Below, piece after piece: positions 37,770 to 45,836 of a DNA stretch of 64,000 nucleotides. Under the pieces are notes generated by a model. That model did not search any database and was not told the origin of the DNA. It saw only the letters and a program-made list of their open reading frames with translations. The DNA is from DATKIY01 sp963726755. GTDB lineage: Bacteria > Actinomycetota > Actinomycetes > JAHEKZ01. Where the stretch lies: positions 682,001-746,000 of the forward strand of contig CAVSDB010000001.1 of assembly GCA_963726755.1 (NCBI GenBank), in the 5' to 3' direction. Each line of letters starts with the position of its first letter. Within the stretch, counting starts at the first letter, position 1. A program made the translations under genes and the position numbers.

Positions 37770-38387
37770 TTGAAGAGCATTGGCAGATCTCTTGCGTTAG
37801 CGACAATCGCTGGATTCCTGCTGGGTGTGCTCACGGCTTACGGTCAGGGTTGGTTGCCAGAGGACGCTGGCTCGCTCGCCAACTCATCGGGGTCCTGGGT
37901 GCTCGCGGCGTTTCTGGTGGCTCTCTTGGGGACGCGGCTCTGGACGTCAGTTGCTTGTGGGTTCATCACGCTGCTCATGCTGCTTGCTGGTTACGTCGTG
38001 GCGAATGAACTGCGGGACATCGCGACCGGGTCGAGCACTTGGTTGTTCTGGGGGACGGCAGCCGTGATCGTTGGTCCGCTGCTAGGTCTGGCTGCGTACT
38101 GGGTTCGTTTTGGTCGCGCCGAACTCGCCGCGATTGGCGCTGGCGCGGTTAGTGGTGTGCTGATCGGGGAGGGTGTCTACGGCTTGCGCTACATCTCCGA
38201 TACGACGTACCCGCCCTACTGGTGGGGGCAGATAGCAGCCGGACTGATACTCCTGATTGTCATCGCCGGAATGCGCTTCCCTCGTCCAGCACCGGTCGCG
38301 TTGTCGGTGGCGGTGGCGATCGCGACGTCCATCGCTTTCGTCGTCCTGTACAGCCACGCGGCCGGCGTGTTCGGAGTCATTTCCTAG
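37770..38387 (+). CDS. DUF6518-like integral membrane protein
   Basis: A 205-aa protein from TTG at 37770 with about six hydrophobic helices: ALATIAGFLLGVLTAYGQGW; GSWVLAAFLVALLGTRLW; CGFITLLMLLAGYVVANEL; LFWGTAAVIVGPLLGLAAYW; AGLILLIVIAGMRF; and VAIATSIAFVVLYSHAAG. The GEGVYGLRYISDTTYPPYWW loop resembles the DUF6518 group. Function unknown. Follows the amidotransferase by 9 nt and is probably cotranscribed with it. Confidence 0.7.
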   Translation: MKSIGRSLALATIAGFLLGVLTAYGQGWLPEDAGSLANSSGSWVLAAFLVALLGTRLWTSVACGFITLLMLLAGYVVANELRDIATGSSTWLFWGTAAVIVGPLLGLAAYWVRFGRAELAAIGAGAVSGVLIGEGVYGLRYISDTTYPPYWWGQIAAGLILLIVIAGMRFPRPAPVALSVAVAIATSIAFVVLYSHAAGVFGVIS

Positions 38388-38414
38388 CGGACGTGAGTTG
38401 CAGCAGTTTGCGGG

Positions 38415-40071
38415 TTATATACCCAGACTGTCTTGCACCTGTTGTGCTGCACGTTCGCCGCTTTCGACGCCGCCGTTCAGGTATCCCTGACTATGGGTTG
38501 ACGTGTGTTCGCCGGCGAAGATGAGATTGCGTTCGCTGGTAGCGAGGTAACCCCAGTACCCGGTGTACTGGCCCGGACCAAAGCCTGCGTAGGAGCCATG
38601 GACGTACGGGTCATAAAACCACTGGTCCAAGTGCGCTAGCCCGTTGAAGGCGTCTTCGATCCCTTGGACGCCGCGCGCCAGATTGGCTAGTGCGCCGTCG
38701 ATCGCCTTTGGCGTCGCGGGCGCGTGAGCGGTATAGGCGGGGTAAGTCGTTCCCTCCTTGCCGCCGTTGTAGATCGTGATGACCGGCGTCCTCGAGTGAG
38801 GCACGACCTGTCCCCTGGTCGTGTTCCAGGTGACGTAGTGCGGTTCGTCGCTGCTGAAGCCGCCCGACCAGTCGAGGGACTTCAGCGACTGCCCTAGCTG
38901 CAAGTTGAGTTTGGAGTTGGTGCCCATTGCCAGTTGGTTGATGGCCCGTCGACGGCGTTTACTCAACTTGAGGCCGGACGTATCGACGTCGCGCAATGTG
39001 GTGAAGGGCAACGCGAACACGACTCGGTCAGCGACCACTTCGTCAGCCAGGTTCGTAAAACGCAGCGCGACGCGTCCGTCGGAGCGGTGTCGTGCGGACA
39101 CGAGTTCGGCTCCCCGCGTGATCGCGTCGGCTGGGATGTGCGCCGACCAGGGCCTTGACGAGTTGGTCGTTGCCGCCGGAGATACGGAAGCGCTCGTTGG
39201 CTCCTGGGTAAGGCGCGACGTAGGCCTCGAACAGGTTGATCGCTGACATCTCGCCCGGTTCCATGCCGAAGAAACTCTGCTGACCGATTTGGATTCCGCG
39301 TCCCAATAGCGAGTTGGCGCCGCCGTCAAGAGCCTTGTCTAGGTATTCGATGATGGTCAGGTTGTCGAAGTTCTTTGCCCTCTGGCTCGCGACATCCCAG
39401 TGATAGTCGCCGACTCGGCGATACGCACGCTTGAGCTTCGTGTAGAACTCTCCGAAGTTGGCGTACACCTCGTCACTGTCACGCAAGGCGCCGTTGACCC
39501 AGCGGTAGCTCGTCGATCCACTCGGAATGTCCTGCTTGTAGGTGTCGATGAGGTCGACGCCAAGCTCGGCGGCTAGCGCCCGCAACTGAGTGTGACGACT
39601 GTCGACGTACTGACCGCCATGCTCTGCGGTTTGACCATTCTCGAAGAAATCGGTGATCGACCAGCATCTTCCGCCCAGCCGTTCCTGTGCGTCGTACAAC
39701 TCTGCATTGATGCCACTCGCACGCAGTCGGTAGGTGGCCGACAAGCCGGCCAGGCCAGCGCCGACGACAACCACCTTCGCGGTTCGCCGCTGCGCCGCAG
39801 CAGCACCCGACGCACCAAACAAGGTGAGCGCGCCCGCTGCTCCCACCACCGCCGCGCCGCCCAACACCTGTCGACGGGTCGGTCGGCTGCCTATGAGATC
39901 GGGCGTACGACCTCCGGTCCGCTCGAGTTCGCGCTCGATTTCAGATTTGACCTGATCGTCGTGCCACTCCAACACCTCGGACGGCCGCGCGGACGACGGT
40001 CCGGGCCACGCCGCGTATGCCCCAGCGAGCCGCCGCATCTCCTTGACGGTGGGCATTCCGAGATCAGGCAT
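38415..40071 (-). CDS. Tat-exported flavin monoamine oxidase (one frame break)
   Basis: FAD amine oxidase, about 551 aa corrected, producing aldehyde, NH3 and H2O2 from amines. ATG at 40071 has GAGAGG eight bases upstream. Residues about 65-90 form a twin-arginine signal (PTRRQVLGGAAVVGAAGALT). The FAD-binding VVVGAGLAGLSATYRLRASG and ERLGGRCWS follow, then a substrate domain with ISGGNDQLVKALV. The frame breaks near 39135 and resumes IPADAITRGAELVSARHRSD through VFALPFTTLRDV to the C-terminal FAD motif LIFAGEHTSTHSQGYLNGGV. The N-terminal helical region before the signal is unusual in length. Context suggests polyamines as substrate. Confidence 0.85.
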
Positions 40072-40204
40072 GGACACGTCCTCTCAAGCGACATGGAGTG
40101 GTTTCACTTTGACGCTATCAGCGGGCGAGGACCTCCGTGGGTCTACTAGATATTCGAATCCTCTTCGCGGCACCGAATTGCAATGGGTGTGCCAGATTGG
40201 GACC

Positions 40205-40669
40205 GTGCAACCCACCCTGTTCGAGTTCGCCGGAGGCAGCGATGCCCTATTGGCGCTGGCCACTGCTCACCACGCTCGATGTCTGGAAGACCCCGAGTTG
40301 AACCATCCGTTCTCTCATGAAGACCAACACCCCGAACATGTCCAGCGACTCGCGATGTATTGGGGCGAAGTGCTCGGTGGTCCAAGCGACTTTTCACAAA
40401 GCTGCAGCGACCAGACGTCCGTCCTGAGAATGCATGCTGGGAACGGAGACATATCCGATCTTGGACGCCGCTTCCACGCCTGCTTTGTTCAAGCGATGGA
40501 CGATGCTGACTTGCCGAACGATGCAGCGTTCCGGCAGGCGATGTCGGACTACATGACGTGGGCCGTTGACGAGATGTTGAGCTTCCCGGACACCGGTGAC
40601 GACGTCCCCTCAGATGCTTCGATGCCGCGTTGGACTTGGGCAGGGTTGGCAGCAGACGGCAGCGACTAA
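40205..40669 (+). CDS. Group II truncated-hemoglobin-like globin
   Basis: A compact haem-binding globin of about 154 aa. Recognisable blocks are ALLALATAHHARCLEDPELN, HPFSHEDQHPEHVQRLAMYW, GEVLGGPSDF and VLRMHAGNGDISDLGRRF, then FVQAMDDADLPNDAAFRQAM and MPRWTWAGL. This is the branch of actinobacterial truncated globins with an HP-x-x-H-x-x-RL motif; the His in LRMHAG is the candidate proximal ligand. GTG at 40205 is the best start for the domain, with GTG at 40187 as alternative; neither has a strong ribosome binding site. The likely role is O2 or NO chemistry. Divergent from the amine oxidase gene. Confidence 0.75.
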   Translation: MQPTLFEFAGGSDALLALATAHHARCLEDPELNHPFSHEDQHPEHVQRLAMYWGEVLGGPSDFSQSCSDQTSVLRMHAGNGDISDLGRRFHACFVQAMDDADLPNDAAFRQAMSDYMTWAVDEMLSFPDTGDDVPSDASMPRWTWAGLAADGSD

Positions 40670-40719
40670 ATCCGCCACCTGGCGAAATGAGCCCGCTCCA
40701 GACTCGTTCAGTTGCGGTC

Positions 40720-41133
40720 ATGGGACGCTCCTGGCTAGATGGAGGTACTAGTCAGGACGCTATCGAGGGAGTCGTCACGAGCGAGCAATTAGAAGGTGTG
40801 GATCCACAAGCCGCCCCAAGTGGGACCGGCTGCGCGGAGTGCCTCAACGGTGTCGCCCCGGGGTGGTGGCTCCACCTACGACGATGCGCTGCCTGCGGGC
40901 ACGTCGGCTGTTGCGACTCTTCGCCCGGCCAGCACGCCAGCGCCCATGCCACTGAGACTGGGCATTCGGTCATCCAAAGCTTTGAGCCGGGGGAGGACTG
41001 GTTCTACGACTTCAATCAGGACCAGTTCATGTATGGGCCGGCATTGGCACAACCCACAAGCCACCCGACGGACCAACCCACGCCTGGTCCGGCTGGACAG
41101 GTGCCAAGCGACTGGCAACTGCACCTGCACTGA
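40720..41133 (+). CDS. UBP-type zinc finger protein
   Basis: The core is a UBP/BUZ zinc finger: GCAECLNGVAPGWWLHLRRC, ACGHVGCCDSSPGQHASAHA, and TGHSVIQSFEPGEDWFYDF. In eukaryotes this finger binds the free C-terminus of ubiquitin. Actinobacteria carry many short stand-alone versions of unknown function, often beside oxidoreductases. A Pro/Thr-rich tail follows (about 35 residues). The start is uncertain: ATG at 40720 is used, with ATG 40687 and GTG 40798 also in frame and no clear ribosome binding site. Same strand as the globin, 50 nt downstream. Confidence 0.72.
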   Translation: MGRSWLDGGTSQDAIEGVVTSEQLEGVDPQAAPSGTGCAECLNGVAPGWWLHLRRCAACGHVGCCDSSPGQHASAHATETGHSVIQSFEPGEDWFYDFNQDQFMYGPALAQPTSHPTDQPTPGPAGQVPSDWQLHLH

Positions 41134-41214
41134 GTTCTGCGTACACGCAGCGGATCGACGCCGCCGTGGCTGCAGACCTCTCTACTTCCTCCTGCGAATA
41201 TCTTGCAATAGCGA

Positions 41215-41229
41215 CTAGATTGCATCTAG
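41215..41229. promoter_or_regulatory. Palindrome upstream of the NiCoT permease gene
   Basis: CTAGATTGCATCTAG is a perfect inverted repeat (6-bp arms, 3-nt centre) 56 nt before the GTG of the nickel/cobalt permease. Its position fits an operator. Which regulator binds it cannot be told; no nikR/nur-like gene is in the window. Confidence 0.4.
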
Positions 41230-41284
41230 CGTTCATCTGAGGACGTCCACTAGGTAGGCATTCCGAGTTCGCTGAGAGGTCACT

Positions 41285-42484
41285 GTGAGCGCCGTTTCGT
41301 CGGCCAGCAAGGGAGCCAGACTCGCCAAGATTCGCGGTTCGATGACGCGCGGCGAGTGGATGGCGGTCTTCATGATGACTGCCGTTGTCCTCACGCTGAC
41401 GATCGTTGGCTGGGGGCTGTTGATCGGCGTCGTCGCTCCGCAGCACCTGCAGATCAGTTCGACTCAGGTGTTTGGGATCGGACTCGGTCTGACGGCGTAC
41501 ACACTGGGGATGCGTCACGCATTCGACGCTGATCACATTGCGGCGATCGACAACACCACCCGCAAACTCATGGCCGACGGTAAGCGTCCCGTTACGGTCG
41601 GGTTCTGGTTCTCACTTGGGCACTCGTCCATCGTCTTCGGGTTGTGTCTGTTGCTGTCGGTGGGAGTCCGCGCATTAGCCGGTCAGGTTGAGAGCGATTC
41701 GTCCAGCTTGCACACGGTGACTGGCCTCATCGGAACGGCCGTCTCGGGCTTCTTCCTGCTCATCATCGGCGCGCTCAATCTGATCGTGCTGCGTCAGATC
41801 CTGAGTGTTTTCCGTGCAATGCGTAAAGGCCAATACGACGAGGCCGAGCTAGATGAGTACCTGAATAAGAGGGGGTTCCTCAACCGCTTCCTCGGTCGGG
41901 CCACCAAAGCCGTGACAAAGCCGTGGCAGATGTACCCGGTCGGTCTGCTCTTCGGGCTCGGTTTCGATACAGCCACTGAAGTGTCGCTGCTCGTCCTCGC
42001 AGGAGGCGCTGCGGCATTTTCGCTTCCTTGGTACGCGATCCTGACGCTGCCTATCTTGTTTGCGGCGGGAATGAGCCTGCTCGACTCGATCGACGGCTGC
42101 TTCATGAACTTCGCCTACGGTTGGGCGTTCTCCAAACCGGTTCGCAAGGTGTACTACAACATCATCATCACTTCGCTGAGCGTGGCAGTTGCGCTGATCA
42201 TCGGAACGATCGAAGTGCTGTCTATTTTTGCTGACCAACTCGACGTTGTCAGCGGTCCGATCGCCTGGATCGCAACTCTCGACCTCAATCTGGTTGGATT
42301 TGCCATCGTCGGCTGCTTTGTCGTCACCTGGATCGTCGCGCTGGCTGTGTGGCACTTTGGAAGCATTGAAGAGAAGTGGCAATCCGGTCTCGCGGGAGTT
42401 GATCCCGAGACCGAGGCAGTTCTCGAGCGAACGCTCGATCTGACGCTAGACGAGGAACTGCTGGCGAACCCAGCGCGCGCCTAG
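41285..42484 (+). CDS. NiCoT-family nickel/cobalt permease
   Basis: High-affinity Ni2+ or Co2+ uptake protein of 399 aa with about eight membrane segments. The family signature RHAFDADHIAAIDNTTRK lies in helix II, FSLGHSSIVF in the next loop region, and LFGLGFDTATEVSLLVLAG and GMSLLDSIDGCFMNFAYGWA in the second half. GTG at 41285 with GAGAGG upstream. Metal choice between Ni and Co cannot be read from these motifs. A urease-like nickel enzyme is encoded 20 kb away in the same window and could be one consumer. Confidence 0.93.
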   Translation: MSAVSSASKGARLAKIRGSMTRGEWMAVFMMTAVVLTLTIVGWGLLIGVVAPQHLQISSTQVFGIGLGLTAYTLGMRHAFDADHIAAIDNTTRKLMADGKRPVTVGFWFSLGHSSIVFGLCLLLSVGVRALAGQVESDSSSLHTVTGLIGTAVSGFFLLIIGALNLIVLRQILSVFRAMRKGQYDEAELDEYLNKRGFLNRFLGRATKAVTKPWQMYPVGLLFGLGFDTATEVSLLVLAGGAAAFSLPWYAILTLPILFAAGMSLLDSIDGCFMNFAYGWAFSKPVRKVYYNIIITSLSVAVALIIGTIEVLSIFADQLDVVSGPIAWIATLDLNLVGFAIVGCFVVTWIVALAVWHFGSIEEKWQSGLAGVDPETEAVLERTLDLTLDEELLANPARA

Positions 42485-42606
42485 CGGTTCCTGGCAACCC
42501 GATCACTTTCCGGGACTTTCTACCCTTCGCCCCGCACCTTCAGCAGTGGGACTGTACGGGACGTAGGACCGGCGCCGGCCGGCCACATGAGTGATGGAGG
42601 TGGCCA

Positions 42607-42780
42607 ATGACGTCAATGACGCACGTGATCGCCGTGGTCATGGGGGATCTGAACCAACCGGCCACTTATCTGAAGTGGGGCTTTGTTCAGGTTTCTCGCG
42701 GGAACCTGGTCGTCATCTTGATCATGCTGTTGCTCTTCATATTGGCGATCCTGCTGCCCTTTCCCAAAGGGAAGGACTAG
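42607..42780 (+). CDS. 57-aa single-helix membrane protein of the cytochrome b module
   Basis: ATG at 42607 follows a near-consensus TGGAGGTGG six bases upstream. The product starts MTSMTHVIAVVMGDLNQPAT, then YLKWGFVQVSRGNLVVI leads into one helix (about residues 33-52, LVVILIMLLLFILAILLPF) and a PKGKD end. The stop is two bases before the cytochrome b ATG. Small subunits with one helix are common in cytochrome bc/b6f-type complexes; this is proposed as an accessory subunit on position and topology only. Confidence 0.72.
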   Translation: MTSMTHVIAVVMGDLNQPATYLKWGFVQVSRGNLVVILIMLLLFILAILLPFPKGKD

Positions 42781-42782
42781 TT

Positions 42783-43481
42783 ATGACCGCGACTGAACCT
42801 CTCGCCGAGCCTGCGCAAACGCCTGAGGACGATGCTGGTTCGTGGACGGTTGCCCTGCGCCGCCGCTTCTTCGGAACCTATCCACCAGAGAAGCTGCTCC
42901 CTGGCCGACAGCCGGCGTACATGTCGTCCTGGATCTACGTCTTTGGAGTGCTTACGGTCGCGGCCCTTGTGGTCATCATTCTCTCGGGTCTCGTGCTGTC
43001 CTTCGAAGGACCTGCTTGGTATCACACGTCATCAGTGGGTTTGTTCACTAACAGCCTGCATTTCTGGAGTGTGCAACTGTTCTTCGTCTTCATGGTCGTT
43101 CACCTGTGGGGAAAGTTCTGGATGGCTGCCTGGCGCGGCCGACGAGCCATGACGTGGATCACTGGCGGATTCGCTTTCGTCGCTTCTATTGGAACCGCCT
43201 TTACGGGGTATCTGGTTCAAACCAACTTTGACTCGCAGTGGATCTCCTTTGAAGCAAAGGATGGACTGAACACAGTTGGTATTGGTGCGTGGTTCAACGT
43301 CACGAACCTTGGCCAGACTCTCCTGCTCCACGTTTGCCTGCTGCCGCTTGTGTTAGGGGTCATCATCGTCGGTCACATCTTGCTGGTGCGTAAACATGGA
43401 ATCGTTCCCCCGATTGACGCTGTGTCGCCCCAATTGCCATCCGAACCGACGGACACTACGGCACCGGCGGTGGAGTCATGA
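42783..43481 (+). CDS. b6-type dihaem cytochrome b (N-terminal-domain protein)
   Basis: A 232-aa protein with four membrane helices. The haem ligands are His93 and His107 (SLHFWSVQLFFVFMVVHLWG, 14 apart) and His183 and His198 (LLHVCLLPLVLGVIIVGHIL, 15 apart). The 14/15 spacing is that of cytochrome b6 rather than mitochondrial-type cytochrome b. GTAFTGYLVQTNFDSQW matches the quinol-site helix region. ATG at 42783 with GGAAGGA upstream. No Rieske protein, cytochrome c or subunit IV gene is adjacent, so it is not a standard bc complex. Coupled by ATGA to the next gene. Confidence 0.88.
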   Translation: MTATEPLAEPAQTPEDDAGSWTVALRRRFFGTYPPEKLLPGRQPAYMSSWIYVFGVLTVAALVVIILSGLVLSFEGPAWYHTSSVGLFTNSLHFWSVQLFFVFMVVHLWGKFWMAAWRGRRAMTWITGGFAFVASIGTAFTGYLVQTNFDSQWISFEAKDGLNTVGIGAWFNVTNLGQTLLLHVCLLPLVLGVIIVGHILLVRKHGIVPPIDAVSPQLPSEPTDTTAPAVES

Positions 43482-44440
43482 AGTCTCGACACGACCAAGA
43501 CGTTGCGTCGGTTCCGTGGACCGGTCCGACCCGCCGCTACGACATCGTCAAGGAAGGTGTCGTCGCCCTCTTGGTTGTGTCGGTGCTGACTCTTGCCTTG
43601 TCTGCACTGTTTAGTTCACCCGATGACCCCGTTCTCACGTTCAAGGGGTGGGCTACGAGCGCACCGGAGAACCTCTTCGCAACCACAGTGAGTGAACTCG
43701 CAGGAACCAGCGAGTCCGCGGGGTACGGACCGCCATACAACACCAACGGGGACGGATTGACGGTCGGTCCCCTCAACATGCAAAAGCTCATGGGAGTGCG
43801 GATCCCGGTTGACTCGGCCAACGACTTCGTCATCACACCGCTGGAGTCGCAGCAGCAGCCGACGCAGGTGACAGATGCCCTCCAGGCGTGGAATGGCGCA
43901 ACGCCGGATCAGCAGCTCAAGTGGGCAACGGCTCTAGACACTGCGATTGCTGACGCTGACGGTGACCTGACGAAGGTTGCCTCTGGTGACTACGGACCAG
44001 TACCGGCGCTGGCAAATGGTTTGGTAGCGATGGCGAAGGCAGGTGCCTACGACGGAATCCTGATGGCGCAAGGAGGCTTCTACCAGACCGACTACACCAA
44101 GCAGATTCTGTTCCTGGGTGACGGTTCCTATCTAGACGATGCTGCGACGGCTGCCAACCTGCAGGGCAATACCTGGGGCATGATGAACGAGACCGGAAGT
44201 TACCCAGGTCAAGCCTGGTTGTGGCTCTACTCAGCCTGGTACCAGATCGCCCCCTTCAACAATGAGGAGTCTGCGCCGTTCGGCGCGAACGCGGACGCTT
44301 ACGTCTTCTACATCATGGGTGCGCTGACTCTGGCCCTGATTTTCCTTCCTTTCATTCCAGGAGTCAGGTCGATACCACGTTGGATTCCCATTCACCGGCT
44401 GATCTGGCGCGACTACTACGCCGATGCCCGTCGGAAGTAG
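43478..44440 (+). CDS. Membrane-anchored partner protein of the cytochrome b module
   Basis: A 320-aa protein from the ATG overlapping the cytochrome b stop. One N-terminal helix (VKEGVVALLVVSVLTLALSAL, about 24-45), a 220-residue predicted extracytoplasmic region, and one C-terminal helix (YVFYIMGALTLALIFLPFIPGV) followed by RWIPIHRLIWRDYYADARRK. The soluble part contains KGWATSAPENLFATTVSELA, SAGYGPPYNTNGDG, MQKLMGVRIPVDSANDFV and WGMMNETGSYPGQAWLWLY. There is no CXXCH, Rieske or Cys motif. Proteins like it are often found beside this type of cytochrome b in actinobacteria; function unknown. Confidence 0.78.
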   Translation: MKSRHDQDVASVPWTGPTRRYDIVKEGVVALLVVSVLTLALSALFSSPDDPVLTFKGWATSAPENLFATTVSELAGTSESAGYGPPYNTNGDGLTVGPLNMQKLMGVRIPVDSANDFVITPLESQQQPTQVTDALQAWNGATPDQQLKWATALDTAIADADGDLTKVASGDYGPVPALANGLVAMAKAGAYDGILMAQGGFYQTDYTKQILFLGDGSYLDDAATAANLQGNTWGMMNETGSYPGQAWLWLYSAWYQIAPFNNEESAPFGANADAYVFYIMGALTLALIFLPFIPGVRSIPRWIPIHRLIWRDYYADARRK

Positions 44441-44962
44441 TTATCCCTCGCGATAGACGACGCACCCGCACAGTTCGACGTGATCCCGTCCAACGGATGG
44501 ATCCATAGGGACGGGTGACGAGTTGTCCGCCAGGGCAAGCGCAATCGATCGCGGGGAAAGGGTTCCAAACGCTTTTCGACAAATCGACCGTGATGAGGTC
44601 CTCAGCCATGTCTACGGAATTGAGTTGAGCGATCGGGTGCGGCTCGAACATCAGTCCATGGAAGCTGTTCAGCCGGTTTGGGCTAGCAGAGGTGTTGTTG
44701 AGTAGGGCGTACACCTCATCGAATGCCGGGTGGCCGACACGGTCACCACTTTCTCGACTCCCGGACCTGTGGTTTCCGCATGTGGTGCGACAAGAACAAG
44801 ACCGCCACGCAGGCCAGCGCCGCCAATGTCCTCATCCGCGTGCCCCTTCTCCGACGGCTCTCAATGGATAGACGTGTCGAACCACCTGATCTGCTGCAGC
44901 GCGGAGTTCTGTTCAAAGCGTCTAATAGATGGGTGGCCGGCTGGCGGCTTGAAGGAGGCTGG
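44441..44962. other. Intergenic region, no supported gene
   Basis: About 520 bp. On the minus strand an open frame from about 44714 reads NRLNSFHGLMFEPHPIAQLN and DMAEDLITVDLSKSVWN, which looks somewhat protein-like, but it has no ribosome binding site and runs into the preceding gene. It may be a gene fragment. The right end carries AAGGAGG for the decayed sigma gene. Confidence 0.4.
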
Positions 44963-45177
44963 GTGAAATTCGAGGACTTCGTGGCGGCGCAGGGGCGACC
45001 CCTGCTTCGGCTGGCGTATGTCCTGACCTCGGACGCCCACCATGCCGAGGACCTCACGCAGACGACTGAACGACCCGTCGAGGGGGCATCACGGCGAGCT
45101 CTGTTCGGGCGACCGCATCAAGAGCACTTGCGACGCTGCGCACTGCTGAGGTCGTCAGCATTGAGGAGTCACGATGA
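44963..45177 (+). pseudogene. SigE-like ECF sigma factor gene with large internal deletion
   Basis: GTG at 44963 behind AAGGAGG encodes VKFEDFVAAQGRPLLRLAYV and LTSDAHHAEDLTQTT, the start of sigma region 2 of SigE-family ECF factors. The frame then loses similarity. In another frame the last 75 nt encode TASRALATLRTAEVVSIEES before TGA at 45175-45177, which is the usual C-terminal end of the same family and overlaps the ATG of the anti-sigma-like gene. Only about 70 codons remain of an expected 165-170, so roughly 300 bp including most of region 2 and region 4 are gone. Confidence 0.72.
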
Positions 45178-45836
45178 CTGATGAACTAGAGAACCGGTTG
45201 CGCGACGTGTTCGCCGAGGATGCCGCTGCTGCTCCGGACGGTGACTACCTCGGACAGGGATCTGCGGACGCGGTGCCGAACCAACGCTGGTCGCAATTTG
45301 CGATGGGATTGGCGGCAGCGGTAGTTGTCGTAGCTGCAGGCGTGACGATCTTCGGCAATCCGTTCGACTCCTCAAGCCCGAATGAGGTGGCAGCCGTCCA
45401 CAATCCGGCCCTCGATCATGGCCCAGATTTCGTTGGTGGAGTGTCGGACTGCGTCGAGTCGTATTCACCCACTGCTGTAATAAGACGGGCCTTCGCGTTC
45501 GATGGAACGGTCACTGACACCGGACCGGGGACGACTAACCGGCCCGGCCGCGGCCACCTTGACACGACAGCCGTTACGTTCGATGTGAACGAGTGGTTCC
45601 ACGGTGGGTCCGGATCAACGGTCACGATCGACATGCTTCGCCCGTCCCGGTCGATCTCTCAAAGCATTGACGGAGAGGCACCCCCGTCGTACGAAGTGGG
45701 CACGCGTCTTTTGGTGAGCGGCGAACCACGGTGGGACGGCGTGCCGCTAGCGGACGCCATCGGCTGGGGTTGTGGGTTCACGCGCTACTACGACGAAGCG
45801 ACGGCAAATGCGTGGCGGACTGCAGAGACCGGCTAG
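45174..45836 (+). CDS. Membrane-anchored anti-sigma-like protein
   Basis: A 220-aa protein from the ATG overlapping the remnant sigma gene stop. The N-terminal about 40 residues are acidic and cytoplasmic (ELENRLRDVFAEDAAAAPDG); one helix follows (FAMGLAAAVVVVAAGVTIFG). The outer part has two or three Cys (VSDCVESYSP, GWGCGFTRYY) and beta-strand-like sequence. Layout matches anti-sigma partners of SigE-type ECF factors. Its cognate sigma factor appears destroyed, so it may be an orphan. Confidence 0.68.
   Translation: MTDELENRLRDVFAEDAAAAPDGDYLGQGSADAVPNQRWSQFAMGLAAAVVVVAAGVTIFGNPFDSSSPNEVAAVHNPALDHGPDFVGGVSDCVESYSPTAVIRRAFAFDGTVTDTGPGTTNRPGRGHLDTTAVTFDVNEWFHGGSGSTVTIDMLRPSRSISQSIDGEAPPSYEVGTRLLVSGEPRWDGVPLADAIGWGCGFTRYYDEATANAWRTAETG

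Noticed and set aside
41134..41284. Cobalamin or nickel riboswitch before the NiCoT gene
   Set aside because: The interval is only 150 nt and lacks the conserved B12-box or NiCo core; only the short palindrome is visible.
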